14,756 bases of DNA from JBOHBN01 sp050698355 (GTDB taxonomy: Bacteria; Actinomycetota; Actinomycetes; Streptosporangiales; WHST01), in assembly GCA_050698355.1 (NCBI GenBank), contig JBOHBN010000001.1, positions 1 to 14,756 on the forward strand, given 5' to 3'. The notes beneath the pieces were generated by a model, which ran no database searches, was not told the DNA's origin, and was given only the letters and a program-made list of their open reading frames with translations. The position numbers and the translations under genes are program-made. Each line of letters opens with the position of its first letter. Position 1 is the stretch's first letter. This document shows positions 13,242 through 14,756 of the stretch, piece by piece.

Positions 13242-14101
13242 ACGTTCAGCAGGACGATGCCGGCGACGACGATGACGGTCGCGACGACGCGGGGCCGGCC
13301 GAACCGCTCGTGGAACACCAGCGTCCCGATGATCGCGCCCACGATGATGCTGCTCTCCCGCAGGGCGGCGACGCTCGCGAGCGTTCCCTGCGTCTGCGCC
13401 CACAGCACGAGCCCGTACGCCAGCAGGCTCAACCCGCCACCGAACAAGCCCTTCGCGAGGCTCGGCCGGATCTGACCGAACAGCGCCGGGCCGCGCCGAG
13501 CGAACGCGATTGCCGGGATCGCGATGCTCTCCAGCAGGATGAGCCAGCCGGTGTACCCCCAGTGGCTACCGGAGAGCCGCACGCCGATGCCGTCGAGCGT
13601 CGTATACGTGGCGATGGTGAGCCCGGTGCCCAACGCCGCCAGCAGTGCCGGCACGTCCGCGCGACCCGGCCGCCGCCCGACCAGGACGAGGCTCCCGAGT
13701 CCCGCGGACACCACCACGATCCCGACCAGCTGCAGCGTCGACGGCAACTCGTGTACGAATACGGCCGCCAGCACGGTCACGACGAGCGGGGACGTGCCGC
13801 GCGCGAGCGGGTACACCTGGCTGAACTCGCCAAGCCGGTACGCCTGCATCAGCAACACGTAGTAGCCGACGTGCGTCACGACCGATGCGATGAGGTACGG
13901 CCAGCTCGGTCCGCGCGGAAGCGGCGAGACGATCACAAGCGCGATCGCGACCAGCCCGCCGCCGGTGCAGAACAGCGTGAACGCCACCAGCTTGTCGCTG
14001 ATGTCGTGCACGATCGCGTTCCAGCTGGCGTGCGCCACCGCGGCAGCGAGAACGATGCCTGTGATGAACGGCGACAGGCCCGTGGTGGCAACGGCGCTCA
14101 T
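13238..14101 (-). CDS. EamA/DMT-family transporter
   Basis: This 287-residue membrane protein has the two-fold repeat of the drug/metabolite transporter superfamily: about ten spans in two EamA units (roughly 12-140 and 150-287). Diagnostic stretches are AAAVAHASWNAIVHD at the start of the first unit, YPLARGTSPLVVTVLAAVFVHE at the end of the first unit, and ALRESSIIVGAIIGTLVFHERFGRPRVVATVIVVAGIVLLNV at the end of the second. The His-Glu pairs (VHE and FHE) lie at the expected ends of the helices. The substrate is unknown; relatives export amino acids or other small metabolites. The start ATG 14101 has no strong ribosome binding site. An inverted repeat lies 50-101 bases upstream. It is convergent with the methyltransferase, with overlapping stops. 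Confidence 0.9.
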   Translation of the reverse strand: MSAVATTGLSPFITGIVLAAAVAHASWNAIVHDISDKLVAFTLFCTGGGLVAIALVIVSPLPRGPSWPYLIASVVTHVGYYVLLMQAYRLGEFSQVYPLARGTSPLVVTVLAAVFVHELPSTLQLVGIVVVSAGLGSLVLVGRRPGRADVPALLAALGTGLTIATYTTLDGIGVRLSGSHWGYTGWLILLESIAIPAIAFARRGPALFGQIRPSLAKGLFGGGLSLLAYGLVLWAQTQGTLASVAALRESSIIVGAIIGTLVFHERFGRPRVVATVIVVAGIVLLNV

Positions 14102-14150
14102 CGCGGCACCGGATGGTCAGGCAAGCTCGTCGTGGTCGTGCGGGGCGTCA

Positions 14151-14202
14151 TGATCGTGGGAAGGCTACACGTTGTCCGCCACCGGCACGCTTCCCACGAT
14201 CA
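14151..14202. repeat. Perfect 13-bp inverted repeat upstream of the EamA gene
   Basis: TGATCGTGGGAAG (14151-14163) and CTTCCCACGATCA (14190-14202) are exact reverse complements, separated by 26 bases. They lie 50-101 bases upstream of the transporter ATG and about 118 bases before the tRNA-Ser. The arms could be two half-sites for a regulator, a long stem-loop, or ends of a tiny mobile repeat. No gene is visible in 14102-14319. Confidence 0.6.
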
Positions 14203-14270
14203 ACGCACTGCGCGGGCTGCGCTGAACGTCGAAGCACCGCCAAGTCGACTGGTGCCCGTATGCGGAACGA

Positions 14271-14276
14271 TATGCT
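14271..14276 (+). promoter_or_regulatory. Candidate -10 box TATGCT for tRNA-Ser
   Basis: TATGCT is a good match to the TATAAT-type -10. It lies 43 bases before the mature 5' end of the tRNA, leaving room for a short 5' leader cut by RNase P. A TCGACT hexamer at 14245-14250 resembles TTGACA but the 20-base spacing is long. Confidence 0.35.
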
Positions 14277-14319
14277 CGCGGGAGCGGGTCCGCGCCCGTC
14301 CGGGTGCGCGTCGGCCCCG

Positions 14320-14408
14320 GGAGGGCTCGCATAGTGGCCTAGTGCGGCGGTCTTGAAAACCGCTATGAGGGGTGACTCTCATCGTGGGTTCGAATCCCAC
14401 GCCCTCCG
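14320..14408 (+). tRNA. tRNA-Ser, anticodon UGA
   Basis: The 89-base tRNA folds completely. The acceptor stem is GGAGGGC (14320-14326) with GCCCTCC (14401-14407) and discriminator G14408. The D stem is GCA/TGC. The anticodon stem is GCGGT/ACCGC with loop CTTGAAA, giving anticodon TGA at 14354-14356. A long variable arm (TGAG...CTCA) marks a class II tRNA. The T arm is GTGGG-TTCGAAT-CCCAC. Anticodon, variable arm and G73 all specify serine, reading UCA and related codons. CCA is not encoded, so it is added after transcription. Confidence 0.97.
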
Positions 14409-14756
14409 CTCTCACCTCGAAAAACCCTTTGTGACCTGCATAAACGCTGACGGTGCTTTCCCGTGCCCTGTCCGGTCGTGTCCGACTGGCTCCGACGCTC
14501 AACGGCTATCTGTGTCATATTCGTGTCCCGCGGCTTCAACTCGCAAGGCGGCCTCGATCCGTTTCCGAGCGGCTAGAGCTCGAAGCGCGGGAGCGAGCAC
14601 TCCAGTCCCTCTACGCCGCCGGATGGAAGAGCCGAACCGGCCCGACCGGGGAAGAGGTCAGGTAGCCCGGATGGCTCGCGTTCGCCAGTCATGCCATGGC
14701 CCCTAACGCTGGCGCGACAGGCACAGCAGGCACGACTGGCGCGACTGGACGAAACC
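14409..14756. other. Region after tRNA-Ser without a clear gene; possible edge of an integrated element
   Basis: The first 120 bases after the tRNA are only about 58% GC by hand count, well below the rest of the window. They contain spaced copies of a TGTC-type word (CGTGTCCGACT near 14478, TGTGTCATATT near 14511, CGTGTCCCGC near 14522). A small reading frame at 14453-14665 has a protein-like end (ARERALQSLYAAGWKSR), but no good start is seen. At the right edge, ATG 14691 opens a frame that runs out of the window (MPWPLTLARQAQQARLARLDET) and could be the start of a gene. CTGGCGCGAC occurs twice (14709-14718 and 14736-14745). None of these is strong enough to call as a gene. Confidence 0.3.

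Noticed and set aside
14200..14502. Minus-strand open frame of 100 codons across the tRNA
   Set aside because: Its centre is the antisense of tRNA-Ser. Such translations are a known source of false proteins in databases.
1..14756. CRISPR arrays, insertion sequences, riboswitches and replication origins
   Set aside because: I looked for regularly spaced repeats, transposase motifs and box-like leader structures and found none.

Overview
The window is high-GC DNA (about 70% by eye) from an actinobacterium. The evidence is the strongly G/C third-position codon use with GTG and TTG starts, a bacterial proteasome activator (Bpa/PafE), a Pro-rich MinD/ParA ATPase of the actinobacterial EspI-like type, and TANNNT -10 boxes set close to start codons. 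I cannot name the genus.

Layout: (1) 216-3676, plus strand: an operon for the E1-alpha, E1-beta and E2 subunits of a branched-chain 2-oxoacid (or pyruvate) dehydrogenase, with a strong hairpin in its leader. (2) 3763-5498: a VOC-fold protein, a convergent AraC-type regulator and a divergent Cof-type HAD phosphatase. The VOC gene appears to have an internal in-frame deletion. The regulator appears to have lost its N-terminus, and its start overlaps the HAD start. (3) 5506-6096, minus strand: Bpa, the ATP-independent activator of the 20S proteasome, with a GPYL tail where GQYL is usual. (4) 6209-7519: an unidentified polytopic membrane protein overlapping tail-to-tail with (5) 7431-9285, minus strand: three tightly packed genes for single-pass proteins whose outer domains look distantly alike. 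I recognise none of these four, and they are the best candidate here for an undescribed system. (6) 9340-10317, minus strand: an NADPH:quinone oxidoreductase. (7) 10425-13241, plus strand: the Pro-rich MinD/ParA-like ATPase followed 9 bases later by an RsmC-like methyltransferase. (8) 13238-14101, minus strand: an EamA/DMT transporter. (9) 14320-14408: tRNA-Ser(UGA). The last 348 bases hold no clear gene, fall in GC just after the tRNA, and may be the edge of an integrated element.

The gene order is very compact. All four convergent junctions overlap or nearly touch, and two of them share the four bases CTAG as overlapping TAG stops. Most blocks are housekeeping or accessory genes with no obvious functional link to each other. 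The clear functional units are the dehydrogenase operon, the VOC/AraC pair, the three-gene envelope operon (perhaps with its convergent membrane partner) and the ATPase/methyltransferase pair.
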